From: Streptomyces sp. LUP47B
GTDB lineage: Bacteria; Actinomycetota; Actinomycetes; Streptomycetales; Streptomycetaceae
Length of the DNA: 64,000 bases
Direction: 5' to 3'
NCBI RefSeq assembly: GCF_001746295.1
Contig: NZ_MJAH01000002.1
Span: 259,485-323,484 of the forward strand
A program made the position numbers and the translations under genes. Shown piece by piece: positions 16,684 through 26,300 of this stretch. Position 1 is the first letter of the stretch. Each line of letters begins with the position of its first letter. Below the pieces are notes generated by a model. That model saw only the letters and a program-made list of their open reading frames with translations. It was not told where the DNA came from and did not search any database.

Positions 16684-18225
16684 TCACGTCCGCGCCGCGG
16701 CCGCCTCGGCCTCCGCCCTGCGCGTCGGTGCGCCCAGCGCCCAGAACAGGACGCCGAGGAGGATGAATCCGAGCAGCGGGAGCCCCTCCGTCAGGAGGTA
16801 CTTGACGCGTTCGTGGTGGCTCCAGCCGTCCGGTGCGTAGTCCGGGCCGAACCACCCGTCACCGGCGCCCGGGGCGACCAACTGGATGCAGGCGAACAGG
16901 ACGAGCGCGGTCAGGACGATGCTGATGGCGAGCGGGGCGGGCGCCCTGTAGGGGCGCGGCACCCCCGGCGCCTTCCGGCGCAGTACCGCGAGCGCCGGGA
17001 AGATGCCCAGGTAGCTGACCAGGGTGGTGGAGACGGCCAGACCCAGGACCGCGCCGAAGAGTTTCGCCGCGCTGCCGTTGGTGAGTTCGTGGGCCAGGAC
17101 CAGGACGGCCGTGGAGACCACCCCGCTGAGGACGTTGACGCGGACCGGGGTGCCGAAGCGGCTGGAGATCACGCCGAGGAAGCGCGGGGCCGCGCCGTCG
17201 TAGCCGGAGACGGCGAGGGCGCGGTCGGAGCCCATCACCCAGGTCACGCCCGAGGACAGCACGGTGAGGATGAACAGGACCGCGGCCAGGTCCCCGAGCA
17301 CGCTCCCGGCGCCGCTGAGGGTGGCGGTGCCGTCGCCGGCGACATGGCCGCCGTAGACCGTGAAGACCTGGCGGATGGCGTCGATGAACCCGCCGAGACC
17401 GCTGATGGCGTTGACGGGCAGCACGAGCAGGATGCCGAGGATCGGCAGGGCGTAGAGGAGCACGGAGAGGGCGGCGCTGCGGAAGACGGCGTACGGCACG
17501 TCCTTCTGGGCGTCGGTCATCTCGTCGCCCGCGGTGCTGGGCAGTTCGAAGCCCACGTAGTTGAACATCAGGACGGGCACCAGGCCGACGAAGCCCGCGT
17601 ACGTGGGGGAGAAGTCACCGAGTCCGAATCCGTGCAGACCGTGCCGGACGCCGTAGACGACGACCGTGGCGGTGAACAGGCCGAGCAGGAGGAAGCGGCT
17701 CCACGCGCCTACGGTGGGGATCCACTTGCCGACGTCGAAGGAGAGGATCGCGGCGAGGACCCCGATCCAGACGAAGGCCAGGGTGAAGACGTAGAAGGCC
17801 GCGGTGCCCAGGTCCTTGCCGTCGTTGAAGAAGGTCGTGTACGCGGTGACCGCGGAGACGGAGAGGGTGCCGCCGAGCCAGACCGGATTGGTGATCCAGT
17901 AGAGGAAGTTGTTGACCGCGCCGGCCAGGCGGCCGAAGGCGCGGCTGGTCCAGATGTAGGGGCCGCCCTCCTCGGGGAACGCGGCGCCGAGCTCGGCCGT
18001 CAGCAGGGCCGAGGGGACGAAGAACACGGCGGCCAGCACGATGAGCCAGGTGAACGCCTCAGCGCCGGAGGAGGCCACCGTGCCGATGGTGTCCACGCCC
18101 ACGATGGTGCACAGCAGGAAGAAGAGGATGTCGAAGCGGCCGAAGTGCTTGCGCAGCTTCTGGCGTTCCGAGTGGGCTGCCGGCGGCGCGTCCGCGGGCT
18201 CTGAGGTTATGGGGCCAGCGGTCAC
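16684..18225 (-). CDS. APC superfamily amino acid permease
   Basis: A permease of 513 residues from GTG 18225, which has CAGGAG 6 nt upstream. An upstream in-frame start at 18294 adds unconserved residues. About 12 to 14 membrane segments are visible. The first helix segment LFFLLCTIVGVDTIGTVASSGAEAF and the PEEGGPYIWTSRAFG region are typical of the glutamate:GABA antiporter/amino acid transporter branch. Substrate cannot be read from sequence. It is monocistronic by appearance. Confidence 0.9.
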   Translation of the reverse strand: MTAGPITSEPADAPPAAHSERQKLRKHFGRFDILFFLLCTIVGVDTIGTVASSGAEAFTWLIVLAAVFFVPSALLTAELGAAFPEEGGPYIWTSRAFGRLAGAVNNFLYWITNPVWLGGTLSVSAVTAYTTFFNDGKDLGTAAFYVFTLAFVWIGVLAAILSFDVGKWIPTVGAWSRFLLLGLFTATVVVYGVRHGLHGFGLGDFSPTYAGFVGLVPVLMFNYVGFELPSTAGDEMTDAQKDVPYAVFRSAALSVLLYALPILGILLVLPVNAISGLGGFIDAIRQVFTVYGGHVAGDGTATLSGAGSVLGDLAAVLFILTVLSSGVTWVMGSDRALAVSGYDGAAPRFLGVISSRFGTPVRVNVLSGVVSTAVLVLAHELTNGSAAKLFGAVLGLAVSTTLVSYLGIFPALAVLRRKAPGVPRPYRAPAPLAISIVLTALVLFACIQLVAPGAGDGWFGPDYAPDGWSHHERVKYLLTEGLPLLGFILLGVLFWALGAPTRRAEAEAAAART

Positions 18226-18369
18226 CAGGGGCTCCTGCCGATGAGCGGTACAGGCGGAATTCGGCCAATGATCGACGCCGCCGCACATGCTCACAAGCGT
18301 TCATTGGGAACTCTTGACCGGGTATTGCCGAAAACGACAGGAATACGTCGGCTGTGAAGAGAGTGCGCT

Positions 18370-18837
18370 TCAGGTGTCGCGGAGCTCCGCGCGCAGAAAG
18401 TCGCGCAGCCGGCGCAGGTCGTCCGCGGGGCGGCCCAGTCCGTTGAGGCGCAGCCGGGCCGCCTCGGTGCGGTCGACGGGGCGGACGGTGAAGGCCAGGT
18501 TCATCGAGGCGCGCAGCATCCACAGGTCGTAGGCGAGCAGCCGGGCCGCGTGCGCCTGCGCCGCCACCAGGTCCGGGTCGGTGGACCCCAGATCCTGAAG
18601 CCGGGTGCGCAGCCGGTGCAGGGCGATGCTCTGCTGCCCGCAGTCCCGTGCCGTGCCGCGTGACACCGGACCGGGTTCGCCGCACGCGGCCACCGCCTCG
18701 TCGGCCGGAGTCTGTGCGGCCACGGCCTCGTCCAGAACCGCGACGAGCGCCCGCAACTGGTCCGACCGCGAGGGGCGGACGGGGGCCGGGCGGCGGCGCG
18801 TGCGCGGGAGTGGTCGTACCGCAGCGAGCAGTTGCAC
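18370..18837 (-). CDS. Conserved-looking protein of unknown function
   Basis: I do not recognise the family. The last 130 or so residues (QLRALVAVLDEAVAAQTPADEA to FLRAELRDT) are helical, charged and coding-like, with Arg/Leu heptad patterns. GTG 18837 gives 155 residues. The frame stays open far upstream, but that part is low-complexity and repeat-derived. It is leftward, upstream of the APC permease, with 145 nt between them. There is no signal peptide or membrane segment in the solid part. The start is uncertain. Confidence 0.5.
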   Translation of the reverse strand: MQLLAAVRPLPRTRRRPAPVRPSRSDQLRALVAVLDEAVAAQTPADEAVAACGEPGPVSRGTARDCGQQSIALHRLRTRLQDLGSTDPDLVAAQAHAARLLAYDLWMLRASMNLAFTVRPVDRTEAARLRLNGLGRPADDLRRLRDFLRAELRDT

Positions 18838-18995
18838 GGGAGCGAGCCAACCCGGGGCGCCGAGCCGCCGTACGGCAGCGAGCCACCGTCGGCCCGCGCT
18901 CCGTCGCATGACCCCGAGCCGCCGTCGGCCCCCGAGCCGCCCTATGACCGCGCGCCACCGTGGGGCACCGAGCCGCCGTGGCGCGGGCGCATCCG
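18838..18995. repeat. Degenerate 18-bp tandem repeat
   Basis: About eight diverged copies of an 18-bp unit close to GAGCCGCCGTACGGCAGC. On the plus strand it reads as EPPYGS-like hexapeptides with all-GC third positions, the usual look of a Streptomyces low-complexity linker, but no domain precedes or follows in that frame. On the minus strand it forms the suspect head of the gene at 18370-18837. Confidence 0.6.
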
Positions 18996-19117
18996 TAGTT
19001 GTGCCTGTGCGCATGGCCCCTCCTGGCGTCCGTGGCGTCTGTGGCGGCTCCCCCGGCTGGGGCCGCGGCCCGTCGCGACCGGGTGGTCCCGACGCCGGTG
19101 TGCCGCGGGCGGCGGGG

Positions 19118-19440
19118 CCCTGCGACCGCGACCTTCCGCGCCTGGCCGGTGGGGTCTGTGTCACCGCCGCCCGGGCCCGTCGCCAGGTTCTCGCGGGCGC
19201 GGAGACCGGGCCCCGCCCGTCGCCCGCGGCAGCCCCGGGCCGCGGAATTGGCGACGCCGTGGTGGTCCCGGCGCCGGTGTATGCCGTGGGCGGCAGGTCC
19301 CGTGACCGCGAGGTTGCGGGCTCGGTCGGTGGGGCCTGCTCGACCGTGGGACCCAGGCTGCGGGTCCCGTGAACGCGACGTTCCCAGCGCGGCCGATGAG
19401 GCCTGCGCCACCGCGGAACGGGCCCCGTCGGCAGGGTCTC
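19118..19440. repeat. Diverged direct repeats in gene-poor region
   Basis: Three diverged copies of a motif (tgaccgcgac-ttcc/gttg, then a G/C-rich spacer and ggtggggcctg) start near 19119, 19300 and 19368. Two of them are followed by a second shared block (GGTCTCGCGG.CGCGGAGA.CC type, near 19180 and 19430). No reading frame through 18996-19700 has coding quality. The region looks like decayed duplicated sequence. Confidence 0.45.
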
Positions 19441-19702
19441 GCGGCCGCGGAGAACCGGGCCCCGACCGTCGCGCCCCTCCAGTGTGCGCCTGTGCGCGGC
19501 CGGGTGTCTCCGTGCGTCCCGTCGGGCAAGGCTTGATCGGGTGTTCTCAGGGGTAGTTGTCCTCCCCCGGGAGTAGCGGAAGGCGGTGCGGTCGTCCCGG
19601 GGAGGCAGGGCAGGTGCCTCCGTGGGCACGATGTGCGGGCGGGTCTCGGGGACGAGGCTGGTTCGTGTCGGGGAACAGGAAACAATGCCCGAGGAGGGCG
19701 CC

Positions 19703-19813
19703 ATGAACCGCCAGATCCGCGTTCGCGTCAGCCGTCGGCCCTCGTCCTCCCGTGACACCCGGCAGCCCGAGATCGACCGCAGGACACCGTCGGGACGCCT
19801 GCTGCCGTACTGA
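19703..19813 (+). CDS. Possible 36-residue ORF, uncertain
   Basis: ATG 19703 is preceded by a strong GAGGAGGG at 4 nt and opens a 36-codon basic peptide (MNRQIRVRVSRRPSSSRDTR onwards) that stops inside the first 81-bp repeat. No homologue is recalled. It may be the truncated head of a gene interrupted by the repeat, or chance. Confidence 0.2.
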   Translation: MNRQIRVRVSRRPSSSRDTRQPEIDRRTPSGRLLPY

Positions 19814-20017
19814 CACCGGTCCGGCCGACTCCCGACCTGGATCCCGCCGACCGGCGACCGCAGGACACCGTCGGGACGGCTGCTGCCGTATTGGCACCGG
19901 TCCGGCCGACTCCCGACCTGGATCCCGCCGACCGGCGACCGCAGGACACCGTCGGGACGCCTGCTGCCGTACTGACACCGGTCCGGCCGACTCCCGACCT
20001 GGATCCCGCCGACCGTC
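19775..20017. repeat. Three tandem 81-bp repeats
   Basis: Units start at GACCGCAGGACACCGTCGGG at 19775, 19856 and 19937 and are nearly identical (differences include GCC/GGC and TACTG/TATTG). There are no spacers. 81 is divisible by 3, so the minus frame stays open (a 27-residue unit). The tail of each unit, ACCTGGATCCCGCCGACC, matches the acyl-CoA synthetase fragment that directly follows, so the array grew from the edge of that fragment. Confidence 0.9.
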
Positions 20018-20118
20018 GCGCCGATCACGCCGTACGACGTGATCGGCGCCCCGTCCTTCTCCACCGGCCGCAGCTCCACGCCCGGCAGCGGTGCGCCCAC
20101 GCTCCCGGCTCGTCGGCC
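19997..20118 (-). pseudogene. Internal fragment of a MatB-like acyl-CoA synthetase gene
   Basis: Read leftwards it gives GAPLPGVELRPVEKDGAPIT then SYG..GATVGGIQV, matching residues about 300-335 of the intact MatB at 38467-39912 (GVPLPGVELRLVEEDGSAIT). At DNA level about 82 bp differ from 38937-39018 by only some eight bases, with a short indel just beyond. No other part of the gene is present. It is a relic of recombination or of a deleted paralogue. Confidence 0.75.
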
Positions 20119-20131
20119 CGCTCCTCGGCGC

Positions 20132-20809
20132 TCAGTTCAGACACCGCTCGATCGCCGTCCGCAGCGCCTGCCGCAGCTCCGGCGACGGCAGCGGGCCACC
20201 GCCCCCGCCCCCGGCCTCTGCCGTGACCACGGCCGCGACCTCGCGCAGCTTGGTGTTGGAGAGCTGGGAGGCCTCCCGCAGGACGTCCCACGCCTGGTCC
20301 GGGGAGCAGGAACAGGCGGCCATCAGAACCCCTCGCGCCTGGTCGATGACCGGGCGGGTGACGATCGCGTGCCGAAGCTGCTCGACCTCCGTGCGCAGCA
20401 GGTCCAGTTGTTCCGCGCGCTCCATGACCACCGCGGCGGGGACGGGCTCGCGATGGGTCCCGGGGCCGTGCAGCGGATCGTCGGGATCCAGACCGGCCAT
20501 CTCCAGAATGCGGCGCGGCTGGTCGTTCCAGCCGGTTGCCGTCACCTGTATCCGACGGCGGCGGCCGTAGGTGTCGAGGACCTCCAGGAGCTGCAGTCCA
20601 GTCGTGTCCATGAAGGCGACGCCGGTCATGTCCAGGTCGACGCGTTCGGTGCCGTCCGGCAGCCGCGCCAGGGCCCCGGCCAGGGTGTCTGCAGAGCCGT
20701 GGATCAGGTCGCCGCGGAGGACGAGCACGGCCCTGCCCCCCTCCACGCCGACGTCGATGGTCAGGTTGTCCAGTCGCCCTGCGAGCGATGTGTGTGCCGC
20801 TGAGCTCAT
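20132..20809 (-). CDS. STAS-ANTAR fusion protein
   Basis: A 225-residue protein from ATG 20809 (GAGG 5 nt upstream); GTG 20839 is possible but lacks a ribosome site. Residues about 10-105 form a STAS (anti-sigma antagonist) domain with MTGVAFMDTTGLQLL, where the Thr pair replaces the usual phosphorylated Ser. Residues about 125-195 form an ANTAR RNA-binding antiterminator domain (LRHAIVTRPVIDQARGVLMA then WDVLREASQLSNTKLREVA). ANTAR proteins bind dual hairpins in mRNA leaders. The divergent neighbour encodes an anti-sigma-type kinase, a plausible switching partner. Confidence 0.9.
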   Translation of the reverse strand: MSSAAHTSLAGRLDNLTIDVGVEGGRAVLVLRGDLIHGSADTLAGALARLPDGTERVDLDMTGVAFMDTTGLQLLEVLDTYGRRRRIQVTATGWNDQPRRILEMAGLDPDDPLHGPGTHREPVPAAVVMERAEQLDLLRTEVEQLRHAIVTRPVIDQARGVLMAACSCSPDQAWDVLREASQLSNTKLREVAAVVTAEAGGGGGGPLPSPELRQALRTAIERCLN

Positions 20810-21086
20810 GTCCGCCTCGCTGCTCCCCACAGTCGTCACGACGTTGAGTCACCGATCGCCACCGGCTCCCGGCCCGGTCCGAGGGTGTGGCCGCGCGGGA
20901 CCCGGCGGTGCTGGAATGCGCCTGCCCGGCGCGTCGGGGAGTACACCCGGCGCATCGGGGAGTGACAGGCGCTTCCCCGGGGTAAACGCGGTCTCGTCCA
21001 GGTAGTGGCGGAGAGACGTTTCTGGCGGGGAGACGTATCGAAGGGAAGACAGCCCGGTCGGGAGAGTGGAAAGCAGGTGTGGACAT

Positions 21087-22082
21087 ATGGCCCGAGACGC
21101 CCCGGCGCCGCCTTCCGGTGAGCGGGAGCGCGGTGACGACGCCGTGAACGCCGTGGCCGGGACCGCGGGGCCGTTCGCGCATCCCGCGCTCTTCTACCGC
21201 GACGAGCGGGAGTACCTCGCCGGTGTGGTGCCGTTCGTACGCAAGGCGCTCGCCGCCGGGGAACCGGTGGCCGTGGCCGTGCCCACCGAGAACCTGCGGC
21301 TGCTGAAGGCGGAGATCGGCCCCGGGGAGCCCGTACGGTTCCTCGACATGCGGGAGGCCGGGCGCAACCCCGGCCGGATCATCCCGGGGGTGCTGCGCGC
21401 CTTCGCCGACGCCCAGCCGCCGGGTACCCGGGTGCGGATCGTCGGCGAACCGATCTGGGCCGGCCGCTCGGCCACCGAATACCCCGCCTGCGTCCAGCAC
21501 GAGGCGCTGATCAACGCCGCCTTCCAGGGCCGCGAGGTCACCATCCTGTGCCCGTACGACACCCGGCGCCTCGCCCCGCAGGCCGTCGCCGACGCCTACG
21601 CCACCCACCCCGTGGTCCTCGACGCCGGCTCCGGCCGGGAGGAGCAGAGCGGACGGTACGACTTCGAGGCCGTGCACGCCCGCTACAACGCACCGCTGCC
21701 GCCGGCCCCGGACGTGCCGGCCCACGCCTTCGTCGCCGATGTGCTCGGCGAGATCCGGCACTTCGCCACCGACGCGGCCGCGCGGTTCGGGCTCGCGCGG
21801 CCCCGGCTCGACGACCTGGCGCTGGCCGTCGCCGAACTGACCACCAACAGCGTGGTGCACGGCGGCGGTTCGGGCCTGCTGCGGATGTGGACCGAGGACG
21901 GGCGCGTGGTGTGCGAGGTCCGCGACCGGGGACACCTCACCGACCTGCTGGCGGGCCGCCGGCCGCCCTCGCGGGACCAGCACGGCGGCCGTGGCCTGCT
22001 CATGGTCAACCTCGTCGCCGACCTCGTGCGGGTGCACACCGGGCCGGGGGGCTCCACGGTCCGCTGCTGGTTCGCCCTCTGA
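21087..22082 (+). CDS. MEDS sensor / anti-sigma ATPase protein
   Basis: 331 residues from ATG 21087 (AGCAGG 9 nt upstream); GTG 21066 is an alternative. The N-terminal MEDS domain (HPALFYRDEREYLAGVVPFVRKAL through the region with EYPACVQHEALIN) is a DcmR-like sensor. The C-terminal HATPase_c_2 domain (LAVAELTTNSVVHGGGSG, then VRDRG and GGRGLLMVNLVADLV) is of the RsbW type. Such proteins bind and phosphorylate STAS antagonists. The divergent STAS-ANTAR protein is the likely target, linking a signal to antitermination. Confidence 0.88.
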   Translation: MARDAPAPPSGERERGDDAVNAVAGTAGPFAHPALFYRDEREYLAGVVPFVRKALAAGEPVAVAVPTENLRLLKAEIGPGEPVRFLDMREAGRNPGRIIPGVLRAFADAQPPGTRVRIVGEPIWAGRSATEYPACVQHEALINAAFQGREVTILCPYDTRRLAPQAVADAYATHPVVLDAGSGREEQSGRYDFEAVHARYNAPLPPAPDVPAHAFVADVLGEIRHFATDAAARFGLARPRLDDLALAVAELTTNSVVHGGGSGLLRMWTEDGRVVCEVRDRGHLTDLLAGRRPPSRDQHGGRGLLMVNLVADLVRVHTGPGGSTVRCWFAL

Positions 22083-22264
22083 GAGGGCGTGACCCGCGAG
22101 CCACGGGCGCCGGTTGAGGCGAGTCCTCGCCCTGATGGCCGAACTGCGCCGGTCCACGCGGCCCCGGCCCCGTTTGACCTGCGTATTCGTTTCGCCGTAC
22201 CCCCGCGTGGGCAGGGTTCGGGCAGCGTGGCCCGGTCAAGGCCTCGGGTGGGGGGAGCGCGGCG

Positions 22265-23143
22265 GTGCCCGACCATGTGCGTACGGCGGACGGACGACGG
22301 TTACGGGTGGAGGTCTCGGGGGATCCGCATGGACGCCCCGTGTTCCTCCTGCACGGCATGCCCGGCAGCCGGGTGGGGCCGAAACCCCGCTCGATGTTCC
22401 TCCACCAGCGCGGCGCCCGCCTCATCAGCTACGACCGCCCGGGGTACGGCGGTTCGGACCGTATGCCGCGCCGCCGGGTGGCGGACGTGGCCCAGGACGT
22501 CGCCGATGTGGCCGACGCCCTGGAACTGGATCGGTTCGCAGTGGCGGGCCGCTCTGCCGGAGCCCCGCACGCCCTGGCCTGCGCCGCGCTGCTGCCCGAC
22601 CGGGTGACCAGGGCGGCGGCGATGGTGGGCTGGGCCCCGCGCGACGCGGAGGGCCTGGACTGGTACGCGGGGATGGCGCCGTCCAACGTCGCCGCCCTGA
22701 GCGCGGCCGCCACCGACCCCGAGCGTTTCGCCGCCGGGATCATTCCGCGCTCCGCCGCCATCCGCAGTGATCCGGCGCGCCTGCTGGAGGAGCTGCGCGA
22801 GGACCTCACCGCCGACGACCGGCTGATCGTCTCGGACAACACCATCCGCTCGATGCTGCTGCGCAACTACCGCGAGGCGCTGCGGACTTCACCGTACGGC
22901 TGGATCGATGACGCTCTGGCCCTCACCGCGTCCTGGGGCTTCGACCCGGCGCGGATCAAGGTGCCGGTGCTGCTGTGGCACGGCAAGGACGACGCCTTCT
23001 CCCCGGCCTCGCACGCCTCCTGGCTCGCCGACCGCATCCCGCGTGCCACGGCCGTCCTGGAACCCACGGCAGCGCACTTCGCCGCCCTGCGCGCCCTACC
23101 CGCCGTACTGGACTGGCTGCTCGCCGAAGCGCGGAAGAACTGA
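22265..23143 (+). CDS. Alpha/beta hydrolase
   Basis: 292 residues from GTG 22265 behind GGGGGAG. Fold landmarks are the oxyanion HGMPGSRVG, nucleophile elbow GRSAG with Ser97, catalytic Asp in LLWHGKDDAFSP, and His in PTAAHFAAL. No signal peptide is seen, so it is cytoplasmic. Substrate is unknown. It stands alone, followed by about 180 bases of low-complexity GC repeats without a gene. Confidence 0.9.
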   Translation: MPDHVRTADGRRLRVEVSGDPHGRPVFLLHGMPGSRVGPKPRSMFLHQRGARLISYDRPGYGGSDRMPRRRVADVAQDVADVADALELDRFAVAGRSAGAPHALACAALLPDRVTRAAAMVGWAPRDAEGLDWYAGMAPSNVAALSAAATDPERFAAGIIPRSAAIRSDPARLLEELREDLTADDRLIVSDNTIRSMLLRNYREALRTSPYGWIDDALALTASWGFDPARIKVPVLLWHGKDDAFSPASHASWLADRIPRATAVLEPTAAHFAALRALPAVLDWLLAEARKN

Positions 23144-23327
23144 CGCACGCAGCCGCGCGGACTGGCGGACGCGCGGACGAAAGGGCGGGCCGGCCGAGGC
23201 GCGGGCGGATGGGCCGGCAGACTGGTGGGCGCGCGGCCGGGCTCGCAGAGGAGCGCATGGGCGGACGGACGGGGCAGACGTGTGACGGACGGCGCCGCTC
23301 CAGTCGGCGGCGTCGCCGCGCCCCGGA

Positions 23328-26300
23328 TCACACGGACAGGGGCTCCAGGTCCCGGTAGATGCGCCGCCCACGGCTCGCCAGCAGGGTGATGCCGTTGTCC
23401 TCGCCGAGCAGCAGGCGCAGCTCCGCCATCGCCTCCTCGCGCAGGGCACGGGCCTCGCTCTCCCGGCCCAGGGCCCGCAGGGTGAGCCCCAGGTTGGTGA
23501 CCACGGCGAGGGTCTCGGGGTGATGCCCGCCGAGGGCCTCGCGCAGCGCCGGCAGCGCCGCCTCGTCCCGTTCCCGGGCCTCCTCGAAACGGCCCAGGTC
23601 GGAGAGGACATTGGCGTAGTTCACGCTGCTGAACACGGCGTGCGGATGGTGCTCGCCCAGCACCTCTGCCATGCGGGGCAGCACTTTCAGGAACACCGCC
23701 TCCGCCTCGTCCAGGTCTCCGCAGCCCCAGTGGAAGATCCCCAGGTTGTTCAACGCCGCCTGGGTGTACGGGTGTGCCTCGCCCGGCACCTTCATGTACT
23801 CGGCGAGCACCTCCCTGGCCACCTCGCGGGCGCGGTCCCGTTCGTCGGCCGCGAACAGGTCCGCCGCCAGGTTCAGGTCGCAGGCGAGCGAGTCGGGGGT
23901 CGGGGCCGCGTACTGCTCCTTGTACTGCTTGCGGGTTGCCTCGGTCAGCCGACGGGCGTCCTCCAGCTGGCCGTTGCGGCGCAGCGACACCGCCAGGGAC
24001 TTGGCGCAGCGCAGGGTGCCGGGGAACTCCCTGCCCAGGATCCGTTTGTGGGCCGCGTACGCCCGCGACAGGATGGACACCGACTCCGCGTACCGCCCGA
24101 CCTCCCGGAGGTCTCGGCCGAGGCGCTCGGCCGAGGCCAGCGTGTAGGGATGATCGGGGCCGAGGACGGCCGTGCGCCGGTCGAGCGTGGCCTGGTTGAT
24201 GTCGCGTGCCTGGCCGTAGTTGCCCACCATCTGCAGGGCGAGGGCGAGGTTGTTGGCCGCGCTGAGGGTGCGCCGGTGCGACTCGTGGAAGATCTCGCTG
24301 AAGCCGGTGTGCGCCTCCTTGGCCAGCTCGACCGCCTTCGTGTACTCGCCGAGCGCCGCCAGGTCGCTGGAGAGCCCGGACATGGTGGCGTACGTGTGCG
24401 GGTGCTGCTCGCCCAGTTCCCGGCGCTGGCGCTCCAGCAGGTCCTCGCCGATGTCCCGGGCCTCCACGTAACGCCCTTGGGAGCGCAGCACGTTGGCGAG
24501 ATGGAAGCGCAGGTAGAGGTAGTAGACGTCGTCCTCCCCGAGCACCGGCCTCCAGTGCTGGAGCAGGTCCTCCGCGAGGCGCCGCGCGGCCAGGAAGTCA
24601 CCGCGTTTCCACTGGTAGCGGACCCGGTCGATGAGCAGCCGGCGGGTGTTTGCCTCACGGCAGTTGCGGGCGTCGGAGGCGGCCAGGTGCGGCCAGATGA
24701 CGGCGAAGCGGGGCCACGTGGCCGGGTCGTCGATGGGTTCGTCGCCGTCGGGCCGGGCGCCCGCCAGGACGGTGTGCACGACGTGCCGGGCCTCCTGCTG
24801 CTTCTCCTCGGGCATCTGGGCGCGGATCACCGCCTGCACCAGCCGGTGCACCTGGAGGCTGTTGGTCTTCTGGTCGACCTTGGCGAGCGCGAACCGGCCG
24901 ATCTCGCGGATGACCCGGCCGAGCAGCAGGCTCTCCTGGAGCGAGGGGTCGTACGGCTTGAGCGCCGTGATCATCTCCTTGCTGTAGAGCAGCTGCTGGG
25001 AGATCGGCTCGGGTGCGAGGAAGGCGCACAGCTGCAGCAGCCGTACGGCCGCGGGTGATCGCTTCTCCAACTGCTCGATCGACACGTTCCAGGTGGCGGC
25101 GACCGTCCGCGGGTAGTCGGGCGGCTGGTTGAGGTCCAGCACCTCGGTGGTCTGCCGGGCCAGCTGTCGCAGATAGTCCTCTATCGGGGTGGCGGTCTCG
25201 GCCAGCCAGGCCGCCGCCTGTTCGACCGCCAGCGGCAGATCTCCGAGGGCCTCCGCCACCCGGTCGGCGTCCTGGGCCGTCAGGCCGTCCTCGCGGCGCC
25301 GGGTCAGGTGCTCGATGCTCTCCTTGCGCTCGAAGACGTCGATCTGCTGGGACGCCCCGTGCTGCGACCAGGCCTGGTTGCGGGAGGTGACGAGGATGTG
25401 CCCGCCGTCCCCGGTGGGGAAGTAGCGGGCCAGCTCCGCGGGGTCGCCGGCGTTGTCGAAGACCAGGATCCAGCGCTTGGTCGGCAGCCCCCGGGACAGC
25501 CGCTGCACGGCTTCCTGGCTGGCCTTCGTCATGTCCTCCTCGGGGCCCGTCGCGCCGATCAGCGGGGCGAGTTCGGCCAGCGAGGCGACCACGTCGTCGA
25601 TGTGTTCGGCGGATATCCACCAGACCAGGTCGTAGTCGGCCATGAAGCGGTGCACGTACTCGATGGCGAGCTGGGTCTTGCCCACGCCGCCCAGCCCGAA
25701 CAGCGCCTGCGGCTGCGGGGGGCCGGACAGGTCGCCCAGCTGGGTGCGGATCCGCTCCATGATCGGGGCCCGGCCGGTGAAGGTGGTGTTGCGCTGGGGC
25801 GCGTTCCAGATGCCGGGGGTGATGCCGGGGAAACGGGGGGCCGACGGGCTGTTCTCCGCCTGCTGCAACGGGAGGTCCAGCGCGCGTTGGAGCGCGGCCA
25901 CGCACTCCGTCTCGTCGAGCCGGTGCAGGTCGGTGCACGGCTCCGGGAGCGGGACCTCCTCGACACGCAGCGGCACCACCGAGTTGCGGGCGCCGTCCGG
26001 GGCGGTCCGCTCGCCGAGGGCACGCCAGACGGAGTCGGCGTACCGGGACTCCTGGAAGGTCTTCGACAGCAGCACCACGGTGTGGGCGGTCGTCTCCGCC
26101 GGCTCGACCGGACCGGTGGAGATCTCGTGCAGCGTGACCTCGCAGCCGGCCCGCTTGAGGAGGTACTCGACCCAGTCGGCCCACATCCGCTTCTCCGCCG
26201 CGTACGCGACCACGACATCGGCCACGCTGGTCAGCGGCCGGCGCCTGAGGTAGGCGTCCCGGCAGCGCAGCCGGACCGGTTCGGGGATCTGCGGCAGCGA

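Noticed and set aside
19775..20017. CRISPR array
   Set aside because: The repeats are contiguous 81-bp units without unique spacers, and no cas genes are present.
18370..20100. A single 576-residue leftward protein
   Set aside because: Its parts are unrelated: a synthetase fragment, three 81-bp repeats, low-complexity sequence and only about 130 coding-like residues at the end. It is open by chance because the repeat unit is divisible by three.
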